Shown here: positions 8,939 to 18,600 of the stretch, piece by piece
Numbering within the stretch: the stretch's first letter is position 1
Layout: each line of letters begins with the position of its first letter
Source: Rhodoplanes serenus
Lineage (GTDB): Bacteria > Pseudomonadota > Alphaproteobacteria > Rhizobiales > Xanthobacteraceae
Direction: 5' to 3'
Length of the DNA: 64,000 bases
Assembly (NCBI GenBank): GCA_009720755.1
Contig: WNKV01000017.1
Location: forward strand, 1-64,000
Position numbers and translations under genes: made by a program
The notes under the pieces: model-generated
Seen by the model: the letters and a program-made list of their open reading frames with translations, nothing else
Told to the model about the DNA's origin: nothing
Databases searched by the model: none

Positions 8939-11900
8939 GCGCGGCGCTCCTTCGGCAGGCCGAAGCGGCGATAGAGGATCGGCAAGATCAGCAGGGTCAG
9001 CGCTGTGGAGCTGACCAGCCCGCCGATCACCACGACGGCGAGCGGCCGCTGCACGTCGGAGCCCGGCCCCTCGGCGAACAGCAGCGGCACCAGGCCGAAG
9101 GCCGTGATGCTGGCGGTGAGCAGGATCGGCCGCAGCCGCCGGCGCGCCCCGGTGACGACGATCTCGTCGATCGCCATGCCTTCGTCGCGGAGCTGGTTGA
9201 AGCACGACACCAGCACCAGGCCGTTGAGCACCGCGATGCCGAGCAGTGCGATGAAGCCGATCGATGCCGGCACCGACAGGTACTCGCCGGAGGCGAGCAG
9301 GCTGAACACCCCGCCGATCAGCGCGAACGGGATGTTGACGAACACCAGCACGGCCTGACGCACCGACACGAAGGTGGCGAACAGGAGCAGGAAGATCATC
9401 ACCAGCGCGATCGGCACCACGATGCCGAGCCGGGCGGCGGCGCGTTGCTGGTTCTCGAACTGGCCGCCCCAGGTGAGGGTGTAGCCCTCCGGCAGCGGCA
9501 CCTTCTCGGCGACCAGCCGCTTGGCCTCGTCGACGAAGCCGACGAGATCGCGACCGCCGACATTGCTCTGCACCAGCGCCAGCCGGCGGCCATTCTCGCG
9601 GTCGATCTTCACCGGCCCGTCGACCCGCTCCAGCTTGGCGACGCTGGTCAGCGGCACCGCCTTGCCATCGGCGAGCACCAGGCTGATGTCGCCGAACCGC
9701 ACCGGCGACTCGCGCAGCGCCTCGGTGCCGCGCAAGAGCACCGGGGTGCGCCGCCCCTCCTCGACCACGATGCCGAGCGTCTTGCCCTCGATCTGGGTGC
9801 GCAACGCCTCGGTGAGGCCATCGACGTCGAGCCCGAGCCGGCCGGCGCGCAGCCGGTCGATGCGGGCGCCGAGATACTGGCTGCCGGTGTTGAGGGTGGT
9901 GCGGGCATCCTGCGACCCGGGGATCGCCTTGAGGACGTCGGTGATGCGCTCGGCGAGATCGTTGAGCACCGGAATTTCGGGGCCGAAGATCTTCACCACC
10001 ACGTCGCCGCGGGCGCCGATGATCATCTCCTGCACGCGCATCTCGATTGGCTGGGTGAAGCTGAAGCCGACACCCGGCATCTGGGAGAGCGACTTGCGCA
10101 GCTCGCCGACGAGCCACTCCTTGTCGCCCGGGCGGCGCCACTCCTCGGTCGGCTTGAGCAGCAGATAGGTGTCGGTCTGGTTCAACCCCATCGGGTCGAG
10201 CCCGAGCTCGTCCGAGCCGGTGCGCGCCACGATGCCGGTCACCTCCGGTACATCGGCCATGATGGCGGTCTGGATCTTCAGGTCCATCGCCAGGCTCTGG
10301 TCGAGCCCGATGGACGGCAGCTTCTCGACACCGACGATGGGGGTGCCTTCCTCCATCACCGGCATGAAGGTCTTGCCGAGCTGGCCATAGGCGAAGGCGG
10401 TCGCCACGAAGGCGACCACGGCAGCGATCAGCACGGTCTTCTCGCGGCGCAGCGCGAAGCCGAGCACCGGCTCGTAGAGGGCGCCGGTGCGTCGCACCAG
10501 CCAGGTCTCGCCGTGGCCACCGGGACGCAGCAGCAACGAGGCGAGCACCGGAATCACGGTGAGCGACAGCAGCAGCGAGCTCGCCAGGGCGAACACGATG
10601 GCGAGCGCCACCGGAATGAACAGCTTGCCCTCCAGGCCCTGCAACGACATCAGCGGCAGGAACACGATGATGATGATGGTGATGCCGGAGGTGACCGGCA
10701 CCGCCACCTCGCGCATGGCGTGGAAGATGCGGTGCAGGAAGGGCACGCGGGTGTGGTGCTTGTCGTGCTCCAGATGCGCCACGATGTTCTCGACCACCAC
10801 CACCGAGGCATCGATCAGCATGCCGATGGCGATGGCGAGGCCGCCGAGGCTCATCAGGTTGGCCGACATGCCGACCTGACGCATCAGCACGAAGGTGGCC
10901 AGCGCCGACAGCGGCAGGGTGGCGGAGACCACCAGGGCCGCCCGCCAGTCGCCGAGGAACAGCACCAGCAGCACCATCACCAGCACGATCGCCTCGATCA
11001 GCGAGCGGGTGACGGTGCCGACCGCGCGCGAGACGAGGTCGCCGCGGTCGTAGAAGATGCGTAGCTCGACGCCGGGCGGCAGTGTCGGCTTCAGCTCGGC
11101 GAGCTTGGCGCGGACGCTCTGCACGACGTCGCGGGCATTGGCGCCGCGCAGGCCCAGCACCAGGCCCTGCACGGCCTCGCCGACACCGTCGCGGGTGACG
11201 GCGCCGTACCGGGTGATGCTGCCGATGCGCACCTCCGCCACGTCGCCGACCCGGACGATGCCGCCGTCGCGGGCCGCCACCACAATGGCGCGCAGATCGT
11301 CGAGCGCCTTGACGCCGCCGTCGACGCGCACCAGCAGCACCTCCTCGCCCTCGGCGAGGCGGCCGGCGCCGCCGCTGCGGTTGTTGGCCCCGAGCACCTT
11401 CTGGAGCATCTCGACCGAGATGCCGCGCGCCGCCATGGCGAGATTGTCGGGCACCACCTCGAAGCTGCGCACATGGCCGCCGAGCGAGTTGACGTCGGCG
11501 ACGCCGGGTAGGGTGCGCAGCGCCGGCCGGATCGTCCAGTCGAGCAGCGTGCGACGCTCGGCGAGCGACAGGTCGCCGCCCTCGATGGTGAACATGAACA
11601 TCTCGCCGAGCGGCGTGGTGATCGGCGCCAACCCGGCATCGACCCCGGCCGGCATGTCCTTGACGACGCCGGCGAGACGCTCCGCCACCTGATTGCGGGC
11701 CCAGTAGATGTCGACGCCCTCCTCGAAGTCGACGGTGACGTCGGCGAGCGCGTATTTGGTGACCGAGCGCAGGATTCTCTTGTGGGGGATGCCGAGCAGC
11801 TCCAGCTCGAGCGGAGCGGTGACGCGGGTCTCGACCTCCTCGGGCGTCATGCCCGGCGCCTTGGCGATGACCTTGACCTGGACGGGCGACACGTCCGGGA

Positions 11901-12015
11901 AGGCGTCGATCGGAAGCTGCTGGAACGCATAGGTTCCGGCGCCGATCAGAACCAAGGTGGCGAGCACGACCAGCAGGCGATGGGCCAGCGAGAATTCGAC
12001 GAGGCGGTCGAGCAT
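8935..12015 (-). CDS. Heavy-metal RND efflux permease (CusA/CzcA family)
   Basis: Inner-membrane pump of 1026 residues, the family's normal size. It starts MLDRLVEFSLAHRLLVVLAT and carries the HME hallmark FPDVSPVQVKVIAKAPGMTPEEVE. TM4 reads AIAIGMLIDASVVVVEN. It keeps the second acidic residue and the Glu but has Ala at the position of the first Asp of CzcA-type proteins, resembling the CusA-like pattern more than the Zn/Co/Cd CzcA pattern. The C-terminal half includes a methionine-containing cleft segment (FMPVMEEGTPIVG). The gene overlaps adaptor and DUF3240 genes by four bases at each end. Monovalent versus divalent substrate is not settled. Confidence 0.92.
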   Translation of the reverse strand: MLDRLVEFSLAHRLLVVLATLVLIGAGTYAFQQLPIDAFPDVSPVQVKVIAKAPGMTPEEVETRVTAPLELELLGIPHKRILRSVTKYALADVTVDFEEGVDIYWARNQVAERLAGVVKDMPAGVDAGLAPITTPLGEMFMFTIEGGDLSLAERRTLLDWTIRPALRTLPGVADVNSLGGHVRSFEVVPDNLAMAARGISVEMLQKVLGANNRSGGAGRLAEGEEVLLVRVDGGVKALDDLRAIVVAARDGGIVRVGDVAEVRIGSITRYGAVTRDGVGEAVQGLVLGLRGANARDVVQSVRAKLAELKPTLPPGVELRIFYDRGDLVSRAVGTVTRSLIEAIVLVMVLLVLFLGDWRAALVVSATLPLSALATFVLMRQVGMSANLMSLGGLAIAIGMLIDASVVVVENIVAHLEHDKHHTRVPFLHRIFHAMREVAVPVTSGITIIIIVFLPLMSLQGLEGKLFIPVALAIVFALASSLLLSLTVIPVLASLLLRPGGHGETWLVRRTGALYEPVLGFALRREKTVLIAAVVAFVATAFAYGQLGKTFMPVMEEGTPIVGVEKLPSIGLDQSLAMDLKIQTAIMADVPEVTGIVARTGSDELGLDPMGLNQTDTYLLLKPTEEWRRPGDKEWLVGELRKSLSQMPGVGFSFTQPIEMRVQEMIIGARGDVVVKIFGPEIPVLNDLAERITDVLKAIPGSQDARTTLNTGSQYLGARIDRLRAGRLGLDVDGLTEALRTQIEGKTLGIVVEEGRRTPVLLRGTEALRESPVRFGDISLVLADGKAVPLTSVAKLERVDGPVKIDRENGRRLALVQSNVGGRDLVGFVDEAKRLVAEKVPLPEGYTLTWGGQFENQQRAAARLGIVVPIALVMIFLLLFATFVSVRQAVLVFVNIPFALIGGVFSLLASGEYLSVPASIGFIALLGIAVLNGLVLVSCFNQLRDEGMAIDEIVVTGARRRLRPILLTASITAFGLVPLLFAEGPGSDVQRPLAVVVIGGLVSSTALTLLILPILYRRFGLPKERRA

Positions 12016-13145
12016 CAGTCGACGCCCCCGAGACCCTGCCAGGCGCCCTTCAGCGCCGCCAGACCGCGGACCGCGATCTTCTCGCCACCCTGGAACCCGC
12101 CGCTCACCACGGTGAACTCCGGCATCTCCTCGTGCACCACCACCGGGGTGGCCACGAAGCCGGTCGGCGTCTGCACGAACACGAAGGTGTCGCTGCCACG
12201 CCGGACCACCGATCCCGCTCGCACCCGCCATTCGGCTTCGCTCCCGCCGTTCGGCGCGATCCGCGCCTCGATCACCTGGCCGGGCCGCAGCGTGTTGCAG
12301 GCGATGGTGCATTCGGCCCGCACCGTCACGGTCTGGGCGGTCTGATCGACGGTGGCGCCGACCGAGACCACGCGGCCCTGGACGGTGCTGTCCTCGATGG
12401 TCACGGCGGCGCCCGCCTTGAACTTCGCGGCGCGGGCCGCCGGCACCTGGATCTCCATCCAGAGCTGATCGAGCTGAGCCAGGCGATAGAGCGATGCGAG
12501 CGCCTCGACGGTCTGGCCGGGGGCCGCCATCGACTCGATCACCACCGCGTCGGCCGGCGCGGTGACGACGAGCCGTGAATCGAGTGCGCGGGTCGAGGCG
12601 ATCTCGTCGATCGCCGCCTCGCTCATCCCGTAATGGCGCAGCGCCTGCCGGCGCTCGGCCGTGGTGGCGCGCGCCTGGGCGTATTCGTTCCCGGTGGCGA
12701 TCACCTGCTTGCGCGGCACGGCGCCGGCCGGGGCGAGCGACTGCTCGCGCTCGAAGGTCTCGCGCAAGAGCTGCTCCTTGCTCAAGGCCACCAGGAACTC
12801 GGCCTGTGCCTGCGCCAATGCCGGGCTCTGTAGTTCGGCCAGCACCTGGCCGGTTCGCACCGGCTCGTCGATGCGCACCGCCATGGTCTCGATGCGGCCG
12901 CCGAGCGGCGCGTTGATCAGCCGGGTGCGATTGGGTGGCACCACAACGCGCGCCGGAAACCGCAGGCCCAGCGACGCAGCGCGCTCCTCGACCCGCGACG
13001 TCTCGATGCCGACGCGCTCGATCTGGGTCTGTGACAGGTTGATGTCGTCGCCCGCCCAGGCCGGCGCGGCGGCCAGCAGCAGGGCGGCCGCAGCGAGTCC
13101 GAGGGGGGCGCGAGGCAAGGCATTCCGCATGGAAATCAATCGCAT
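12015..13145 (-). CDS. RND efflux periplasmic adaptor (CusB/CzcB-like, HlyD fold)
   Basis: Membrane-fusion protein of about 376 residues linking the downstream RND permease to an outer-membrane channel. A signal peptide covers MRLISMRNALPRAPLG through AAAPAWA. A lipoyl/barrel-sandwich half-motif (PLGGRIETMAVRIDEPVRTGQVLAELQSP) is followed by a coiled-coil hairpin (about residues 105-165), a second lipoyl half (VVTAPADAVVIESMAAPGQTV) and a beta-barrel domain. A second in-frame ATG at 13130 is equally possible; neither has a clear ribosome site. Its stop overlaps the permease start. No outer-membrane factor is encoded in this operon. Confidence 0.85.
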   Translation of the reverse strand: MRLISMRNALPRAPLGLAAAALLLAAAPAWAGDDINLSQTQIERVGIETSRVEERAASLGLRFPARVVVPPNRTRLINAPLGGRIETMAVRIDEPVRTGQVLAELQSPALAQAQAEFLVALSKEQLLRETFEREQSLAPAGAVPRKQVIATGNEYAQARATTAERRQALRHYGMSEAAIDEIASTRALDSRLVVTAPADAVVIESMAAPGQTVEALASLYRLAQLDQLWMEIQVPAARAAKFKAGAAVTIEDSTVQGRVVSVGATVDQTAQTVTVRAECTIACNTLRPGQVIEARIAPNGGSEAEWRVRAGSVVRRGSDTFVFVQTPTGFVATPVVVHEEMPEFTVVSGGFQGGEKIAVRGLAALKGAWQGLGGVD

Positions 13146-13478
13146 TGTGAGTTGGGTGTCGGCCGATCGAGATCCGATGTGGCCGATCGATCGTCGGGTG
13201 CAATCTGCGACCGGACGACTGACAGGAGGCTGACGCCGCCGGCGTCGCGGCACTGTCGTGCAATCGTCACGGAGTCGTAGGCGTCCCGCCCCGTCGCGGA
13301 GGGGCTTTCACGCTGTTGCGACAGGTGGGAGAGCGTGTCGACAGGCGCCACGCGCAGTGGTGCTGTTGCGTCCACGACACATCACGACCGAACGCATGTC
13401 GTGCTGCCGTGCCATACTGGCCAACGGCAGCCGGCCATGTCTTAGGTCCCCGCAAGACTTTGTTTCGTCGAGGGTGTC
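13146..13478. other. Divergent intergenic region between adaptor operon and fused porin
   Basis: These 333 bases separate divergently transcribed genes and must hold both promoters. No open frame with convincing codon use and no consensus -35/-10 pair was found. The region is less extremely GC-rich than its flanks. I see no palindromic operator of note. Confidence 0.4.
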
Positions 13479-15539
13479 ATGCTGGTGACGCGACGCATTC
13501 TCAACACGGCTTCAGGTCTCGCACTGATCGTCGGCGCGTCCAACTTTGCGTCGGCGGCCGATCTCCAGCCGCGTCCGTCATGGTTACCGTCTTCGCCGGC
13601 ACCGTACGATTGGAACGGCTTCCATCTCGGCGCTCATTTCGGCTACGCCACCGGCCGCTCGGACTGGTCGGCGGTGGACACCGCCGGTGGCGTGTCGGCC
13701 GGCACCGTCGACATGTTCAATGCCTACGAGGCGTTCAAGGGCACCGGGAGCTACAGCCTCGGCCTGCAAGCCGGCTATACGCATGTGCTTCCGTCGCGGC
13801 TGATGCTCGGCATCGAGGCCGACGTGTCGGCCCCGAACCTGATCGGCGGCGCCCGCCCGTTCGAGACCTCCGCGGCCGGCCCCGTGGAGCTGACCGCGCG
13901 ATCGATCCTGTCGGGTACGGTGCGCGGGCGGATCGGCTATGCGTTCGATCATTGGCTCCTCTACGGCACCGCCGGCTTCGCCTGGAGCTACGACCGGCTG
14001 AGCCTCACCACCAATCCGGGCGCGGCGCTCGGCGAGGAGGAGACCGACGGCACCGTGGCGGCGAGGCTGTGGCGGCTCGGCTATGCGGTGGGCGGCGGCG
14101 TCGAGATTCCACTGTCGCCGGCCTGGACGGCGCGGGCCGAGTATCTCTACACGGGCTTCGGCGCCCAGCAGGTGGCGTGGCCCACGGTCGGCCACACCGT
14201 GTCGTCGGACCTCTCGCTCCACAGCATCCGGCTGGGGTTGAACTACCACATCGGCGAGGCCACCAAGATCCCGAACCTGCTGTCCGACGGCCTCTTGCCG
14301 CTGGAGCAGGACCGCATCCGCTTCCATGGCCAGAGCACCTTCACGATCCAGTATGCGGCGCCGTTCCGATCGCCCTATTCGGGGCCGAACAGCTTCCAGC
14401 CCAACATCGGGCGGCAGACCTGGGACGTCACCTTCTATCTCGGGGCGCGGCTGTGGGAGGGCGCCGAGCTGTGGGTGAACCCCGAGATCGATCAGGGCTT
14501 CGGCCTGAGCAACACCTTCGGCATCGCCGGCTTCCCCAGCGCCGAAGCCTACAAGGTCGGCTCCGCCTATCCGTATGCACGGCTGACCCGGACGTTCTTG
14601 CGTCAGACCATCGATCTCGGCGGCGAGATCGAGAAGGTCGTGGGCGGAGCCAACCAGTTTGGCGGCAGCCAGTCGTCCGACCGGCTGGTGTTCACCGTCG
14701 GCAAGTTCTCCAGCGTCGACATCTTCGACACCAACAAGTATGCGCACGATCCGCGCACCGACTTCCTGAACTGGGCCGTGGTCGACACCGCCACCTTCGA
14801 CTATGCGGCCGATGCCTGGGCCTTCACCTATGGGGCCGCGGTCGAGTGGTATCGCGGGCCGTGGACCGTGCGGGCCGGGGTGTTCGACCTGCCGAAGGTC
14901 CCCAACAGCACCGATCTCGATCCGACCTTCCAGCAGTTCCAGCTCATCGGCGAGGTGGAGCGCCGTTACACCTTGTGGGGGCGGCCGGGCAAGCTCGCCG
15001 TCACCGGCTTCCTCAGCCGCGCCCGGCTCGGGCGTTTCGAGGACGCCGTGCTGCTCGGCCAGGCGACCGGCACGACGCCGGAGCTTGCCGCGGTGCGGCG
15101 CTACACCGGCAAGACCGGCCTCTCGGCCAACTTGGAGCAGCAGATCACCCGTGACATCGGGGTGTTCGCCCGCGCCGGCTTCAACGATCGCGAGCTGGAG
15201 ACCAACGCCTTCACGGACGTCGACCGCACCGCGGTGCTGGGCGCCGCTCTGTCCGGGCGGCTCTGGGGGCGGCCCGACGACACGGTCGGCATCGCCGGCG
15301 TGGTCAACCAGATCGGCGCCTCGCACATCGCCTATCTGGACGCCGGCGGGCTCACCGCCATCCTCGGCGACGGCAAGCTGCCCAATCCGGGACTCGAGAA
15401 GATCGTCGAGGTCTATTACAGTCTGCCGGTGGCGAGCTGGCGCGTGACCCTGGATTATCAGGTCATCGCCAACCCGGCCTACAACACCGACCGCGGGCCG
15501 GTGTCGATCTTCGGAACGCGGCTTCGCACCGCGTTCTGA
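13479..15539 (+). CDS. Fused outer-membrane protein: Omp25-like barrel plus OprB-type porin
   Basis: Exported protein of 686 residues. A signal peptide ends at ASA (about residue 26). Residues 27-255 look like an Omp25/RopB opacity-type barrel: the DWNGFHLGAHFGYATG opening, a central AGYTHVLPSRLMLGIEADVS segment, RGRIGYAFDHWLLYGTAGFAWS, and the closing SLHSIRLGLNYHIG. Residues from about 285 to the end resemble carbohydrate-selective OprB porins (FTIQYAAPFRSPYSGPNSF, NPEIDQGFGLSNTFGIAGFPS, SADR-like SSDRLVFTVGKFSSVDIFDTN, final aromatic F). The frame is continuous and no start codon with a ribosome site is obvious at the junction. Substrate is unknown. Confidence 0.82.
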   Translation: MLVTRRILNTASGLALIVGASNFASAADLQPRPSWLPSSPAPYDWNGFHLGAHFGYATGRSDWSAVDTAGGVSAGTVDMFNAYEAFKGTGSYSLGLQAGYTHVLPSRLMLGIEADVSAPNLIGGARPFETSAAGPVELTARSILSGTVRGRIGYAFDHWLLYGTAGFAWSYDRLSLTTNPGAALGEEETDGTVAARLWRLGYAVGGGVEIPLSPAWTARAEYLYTGFGAQQVAWPTVGHTVSSDLSLHSIRLGLNYHIGEATKIPNLLSDGLLPLEQDRIRFHGQSTFTIQYAAPFRSPYSGPNSFQPNIGRQTWDVTFYLGARLWEGAELWVNPEIDQGFGLSNTFGIAGFPSAEAYKVGSAYPYARLTRTFLRQTIDLGGEIEKVVGGANQFGGSQSSDRLVFTVGKFSSVDIFDTNKYAHDPRTDFLNWAVVDTATFDYAADAWAFTYGAAVEWYRGPWTVRAGVFDLPKVPNSTDLDPTFQQFQLIGEVERRYTLWGRPGKLAVTGFLSRARLGRFEDAVLLGQATGTTPELAAVRRYTGKTGLSANLEQQITRDIGVFARAGFNDRELETNAFTDVDRTAVLGAALSGRLWGRPDDTVGIAGVVNQIGASHIAYLDAGGLTAILGDGKLPNPGLEKIVEVYYSLPVASWRVTLDYQVIANPAYNTDRGPVSIFGTRLRTAF

Positions 15540-15693
15540 GGGCGACAACGTGGGTTCTTCCTGAAGAAACGTTCAGCTTCGCCCCGGTCCGGGGTCGCGG
15601 CGCCGCCGGCCGCCGTCGCCGCGGTGATGCATCGCTGCGGCGCGTCGCCGCTGCGCCCCTATGCAGGGCCGCAGGACGCCGTCGTCAGCTCGT

Positions 15694-15740
15694 TGTAAGG
15701 TTCGTGTAAGGCGAGAGGGTTAGCGTCAGCCTTATGTAAG
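15694..15740 (-). promoter_or_regulatory. Phased CTTACA direct repeats, candidate response-regulator site
   Basis: Read on the minus strand, CTTACA-N5-CTTACA (plus-strand TGTAAG at 15694-15699 and 15705-15710) is an 11-bp-phased direct repeat, the geometry bound by OmpR/PhoB-family dimers such as PmrA and QseB. A third copy is at 15735-15740. It lies about 210-255 bases upstream of the adaptor genes. No response-regulator gene of that family is adjacent, so the regulator is unknown. Confidence 0.45.
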
Positions 15741-15741
15741 A

Positions 15742-15769
15742 CGGCCGGCTGCTGGGGGATGGCCGGCCG
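15742..15769 (+). terminator. GC-rich hairpin, possible terminator of the fused porin gene
   Basis: The arms CGGCCGGC and GCCGGCCG form an 8-bp perfect stem with a 12-base loop, followed by CTCTTT. It is 200 bases after the porin stop and the U tract is poor, so either a weak terminator or a leader hairpin of the next operon is possible. Confidence 0.35.
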
Positions 15770-15949
15770 CTCTTTCGATCCGCCGGCGCGGGCTCGTCTC
15801 GACATCGGTATCTCACCCGAACGTCCAATCAGCGGAACGCGCAGCATGCCATCGACCGTCCCCTTGCGGCGCGTCTCGTCGGAGGCCGTGACCGTTCGGC
15901 CCGACCGGGCGTGCGTCTCGGCGCCGGGGTCAGCCCGGCAAATCGCGCC

Positions 15950-17215
15950 ATGACGGAGGTGCGCCTCGTTCCGGGCGGTGCGCCGGCCCGTTTCGCCTGG
16001 CAGTGGCGGATCGGGGGCGTGGCGCTGCTGCTCGCGGTCGCGGCCGGTGCTGGCGCGACCTGGCGGGTGACGAGCCATCCGATGGGGTCGGGCGCCGCCG
16101 TGGTGCCGGGCGTCGTCGCGTCGCTGCAACGCACCGGCTTCTACCGCCCCAAGGACGCCGAATGGGCCACCCTGACGGTGCAGCCGGTGGCCGAGCGGGC
16201 GTTCCGCTCGCAGCACGTCACCGAGGGCAAGATCCAGATCGACGAGGACCGGACCACTCCGATCTTCTCTCCCTATGCGGGGCGGGTGACCCGCATCGAC
16301 GTGCGGATCGGCGACGCCGTCACGCCCGGCCGCACCCTGTTCGTGGTCGAGGCCAACGACATGGTGCAGGCTCAGAACGCCCATGTGGCGGCCGTGACGG
16401 GTCTCGCCAAGGCGCACGCCGCGCTCGACTTCGCCCGCATCGCCGACCGCCGCAGCCGCGATCTCGTCGAGGCGCGAGCGGCGCCGCTCAAGGAGGCGCA
16501 GCAGGCCCAGGCGACGCTCGCCGCCGCGCTCGGCGATCTGCGGGCCGCCGAGACGGCGCGCGACGTCGCCCGCGATCGCCTGCGGCTCCTGGGCGCGGAC
16601 GACGCCGCGGTGGCGCGGCTGGAGGCCGAAGGCCGCATCGATCCGGAGATGGCGGTGCGTGCCCCCCTGTCGGGCGTGGTGATGCAGCGCCGCATCGGCC
16701 CCGGCCAATACATCACCGCGGGCGCCAGCGAGCCGGTGCTGGTGATCGGCGATCTCGCCACCGTGCGACTGTGCGCCTATGTGCGCGAGACCGAGGCCGG
16801 CAAGATCCGCGTCGGGCAGCCGCTCTCCTTCACGGTGCCGGCCCATCCGGACCGCGTCTTCACCGGCCGCATCGACTACGTGGCGGCGGAGATCGACGGC
16901 GTCAGCCGGCGGCTGCTGGTGCGCGCCGACATCGACAACGCCGACGGGCTGCTCAAGCCCGAGATGCTGGCGAGCGTCACCATCGCGACCAACGGGATCG
17001 TGCTCGCCGCCGGCGTTCCCCAGGATGCCGTTATCATCGAGGGCCACGGCGCACGGGTGTGGGTGGCGCGCGACGATCGCACCCTCGAGCTGCGGCCGGT
17101 GACCGTCGGTGCCGTCGATCAGCGCATGGTGCAGATCGTCGAGGGGCTCGCCCCCGGCGAGCGCGTCGTCACCGGCGGCGGGCTGCTGATCGACCGCATC
17201 GCGAGCGGGCGCTGA
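15950..17215 (+). CDS. RND periplasmic adaptor 1 of the second metal efflux system
   Basis: Membrane-fusion protein of 421 residues with an N-terminal membrane anchor or uncleaved signal (about residues 20-38). A CusB/CzcB-like motif (FSPYAGRVTRIDVRIGDAVTPGRTLF) is followed by a helical hairpin (AHVAAVTGLAKAHAALDFARIADRRSRDLVEARAA), a second lipoyl half (VRAPLSGVVMQRRIGPGQYI) and the beta-barrel/MP domains. It is a paralogue of the next gene product, sharing the hairpin signature and overall spacing. The stop overlaps the next ATG (TGATG). The ATG at 15950 is chosen over the in-frame GTG at 15911; neither has a strong ribosome site. Confidence 0.82.
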   Translation: MTEVRLVPGGAPARFAWQWRIGGVALLLAVAAGAGATWRVTSHPMGSGAAVVPGVVASLQRTGFYRPKDAEWATLTVQPVAERAFRSQHVTEGKIQIDEDRTTPIFSPYAGRVTRIDVRIGDAVTPGRTLFVVEANDMVQAQNAHVAAVTGLAKAHAALDFARIADRRSRDLVEARAAPLKEAQQAQATLAAALGDLRAAETARDVARDRLRLLGADDAAVARLEAEGRIDPEMAVRAPLSGVVMQRRIGPGQYITAGASEPVLVIGDLATVRLCAYVRETEAGKIRVGQPLSFTVPAHPDRVFTGRIDYVAAEIDGVSRRLLVRADIDNADGLLKPEMLASVTIATNGIVLAAGVPQDAVIIEGHGARVWVARDDRTLELRPVTVGAVDQRMVQIVEGLAPGERVVTGGGLLIDRIASGR

Positions 17216-18420
17216 TGAGGCCCGGCCGTCGACGCTCGATCCGCCCCCACGGCCTGGGTGCCGTCGCGGCCGCGATGCTGGTCGCTGCCGTCGCGTGTGG
17301 CTGGGCCACGGCCGCGATCGCCATGGTGGCCGGCAAGAGTGGCGACCGCGTTCGCGTGATTCCCGACCAGATGCACCAGATCGGGCTCGCCAAGGTCGAG
17401 CCCCACCTGTTCCGGGTGCGCAAGACCGCGATCGGCCAGATCGGCTACGACGAGGATGCCACCACCGTGGTGTCGTCGCCGTTCTCGGGCCGGGTGGTGC
17501 GCCTCGTCGCCCGCCTCGGCGAGACGGTGGCGGCGGGCGCGCCGCTGGTCGAGATCGACAGTCCGGACGTGCTGCCGCCGCAGAACGATCACGTCGCCGC
17601 CGTCTCGGCGCTCGGCAAGGCGCGCAGCCAGCTCGATCTTGCCCGCACGGCGGAAAGCCGCAGCCGCGGCCTCTACGAGCAGAAGGCCGGCGCCCTGAAG
17701 GACTGGCAGCAGGCGCAAGCCCAGCTCGTCGCCGCCGAGAACGACGTCCGCGCCGCCGAGACGGCGCTGGAGGCGACGCGGCAGCGGCTGCGCATCATCG
17801 GTCGCAGCGATGCCGAGATCGGCGAGCTGGCGGCGCGCGGCGTCACCAGCCGCCTGGTGGTGATCCGCGCCCCGATCGCCGGCACCGTGACGGCCCGCAA
17901 GGTGGCGCCCGGCCAGCATGTGCGCGGCGAGCTGTCGGAGCCGCTCTACGCGCTCTCGGATCTCTCGACCATGTGGCTGAAGGCGCTGCTGCCGGAGGCC
18001 GATCTCGCCGCGGTGACGCCGGGCGACCGTATCGAGGTCACCGTCTCGGCGCTGCCGGGGCGCACCTACGAGGCGCAGGTGGCGGTGATCGGCGCCGTCT
18101 CGGACCCGACCACCCACCGCGTCGTGGTGCGCGCCACCCTGCCCAATCAGGATCGTGCCCTCAAGGCCGAGATGTTTGCCACCGTGCGGATCGACACGGC
18201 GGTGGTGCGTACCGCACCCGCGGTGCCGACCCGGGCGGTGATCCGCGAGGGGGTGCGCGACGTGGTGTGGGTGGAGACCGAGCCGCTGGTGTTCCAGCGA
18301 CGCACCGTGGTGCTCGGGGTGGAGCAGGACGGTCTGTTCGAAATTCGCCAGGGGCTCGGGCTCGGTGACACGGTGGTCGGGGTCGGGGCCATCTTCATCG
18401 AGAACGAGTGGCAGCAGTAG
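17215..18420 (+). CDS. RND periplasmic adaptor 2 of the second metal efflux system
   Basis: Second membrane-fusion protein, 401 residues, with a hydrophobic signal/anchor (about residues 14-36). Its core (VSSPFSGRVVRLVARLGETV, then NDHVAAVSALGKARSQLDLARTAESRSRGLYEQKA) parallels the preceding adaptor almost segment for segment, so a tandem duplication is likely. It begins inside the previous stop codon, so the two are probably made in fixed ratio. Two adaptors for one RND pump are known from TriAB-TriC of Pseudomonas aeruginosa; whether these two form a mixed ring is inference. Confidence 0.83.
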   Translation: MRPGRRRSIRPHGLGAVAAAMLVAAVACGWATAAIAMVAGKSGDRVRVIPDQMHQIGLAKVEPHLFRVRKTAIGQIGYDEDATTVVSSPFSGRVVRLVARLGETVAAGAPLVEIDSPDVLPPQNDHVAAVSALGKARSQLDLARTAESRSRGLYEQKAGALKDWQQAQAQLVAAENDVRAAETALEATRQRLRIIGRSDAEIGELAARGVTSRLVVIRAPIAGTVTARKVAPGQHVRGELSEPLYALSDLSTMWLKALLPEADLAAVTPGDRIEVTVSALPGRTYEAQVAVIGAVSDPTTHRVVVRATLPNQDRALKAEMFATVRIDTAVVRTAPAVPTRAVIREGVRDVVWVETEPLVFQRRTVVLGVEQDGLFEIRQGLGLGDTVVGVGAIFIENEWQQ

Positions 18421-18600
18421 AGCGGCTCTCGCCGGCGCGCGCGGGCGCCGCCGGAGAGGGAACCATACGGGGACAGCGAGGGGCGAGGTTCGGGCACACC
18501 GGCTTCGCTCCAGAAGTCCATACGACATCGCATTTTCGACGGCGAACCGGAATCCGCTTCGCCGGAAGATGCTTCAGCAGGGCACGGGTTCGTCGGTTCG

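Larger units (their letters stand above)
15540..15949. other. Leader region of the two-adaptor RND operon
   Basis: This 410-bp gap follows the fused porin gene and precedes the second metal-RND operon. It holds three TGTAAG hexamers, two of them phased by 11 bp, and a GC-rich inverted repeat (annotated separately). A GTG at 15911 is in frame with the adaptor that follows and could extend it by 13 residues. No other gene is supported. Confidence 0.5.

Noticed and set aside
13584..15548. Minus-strand frame of 654 codons under the fused porin gene
   Set aside because: No signal peptide, domain or ribosome site; the plus strand has a signal peptide and two barrel domains.
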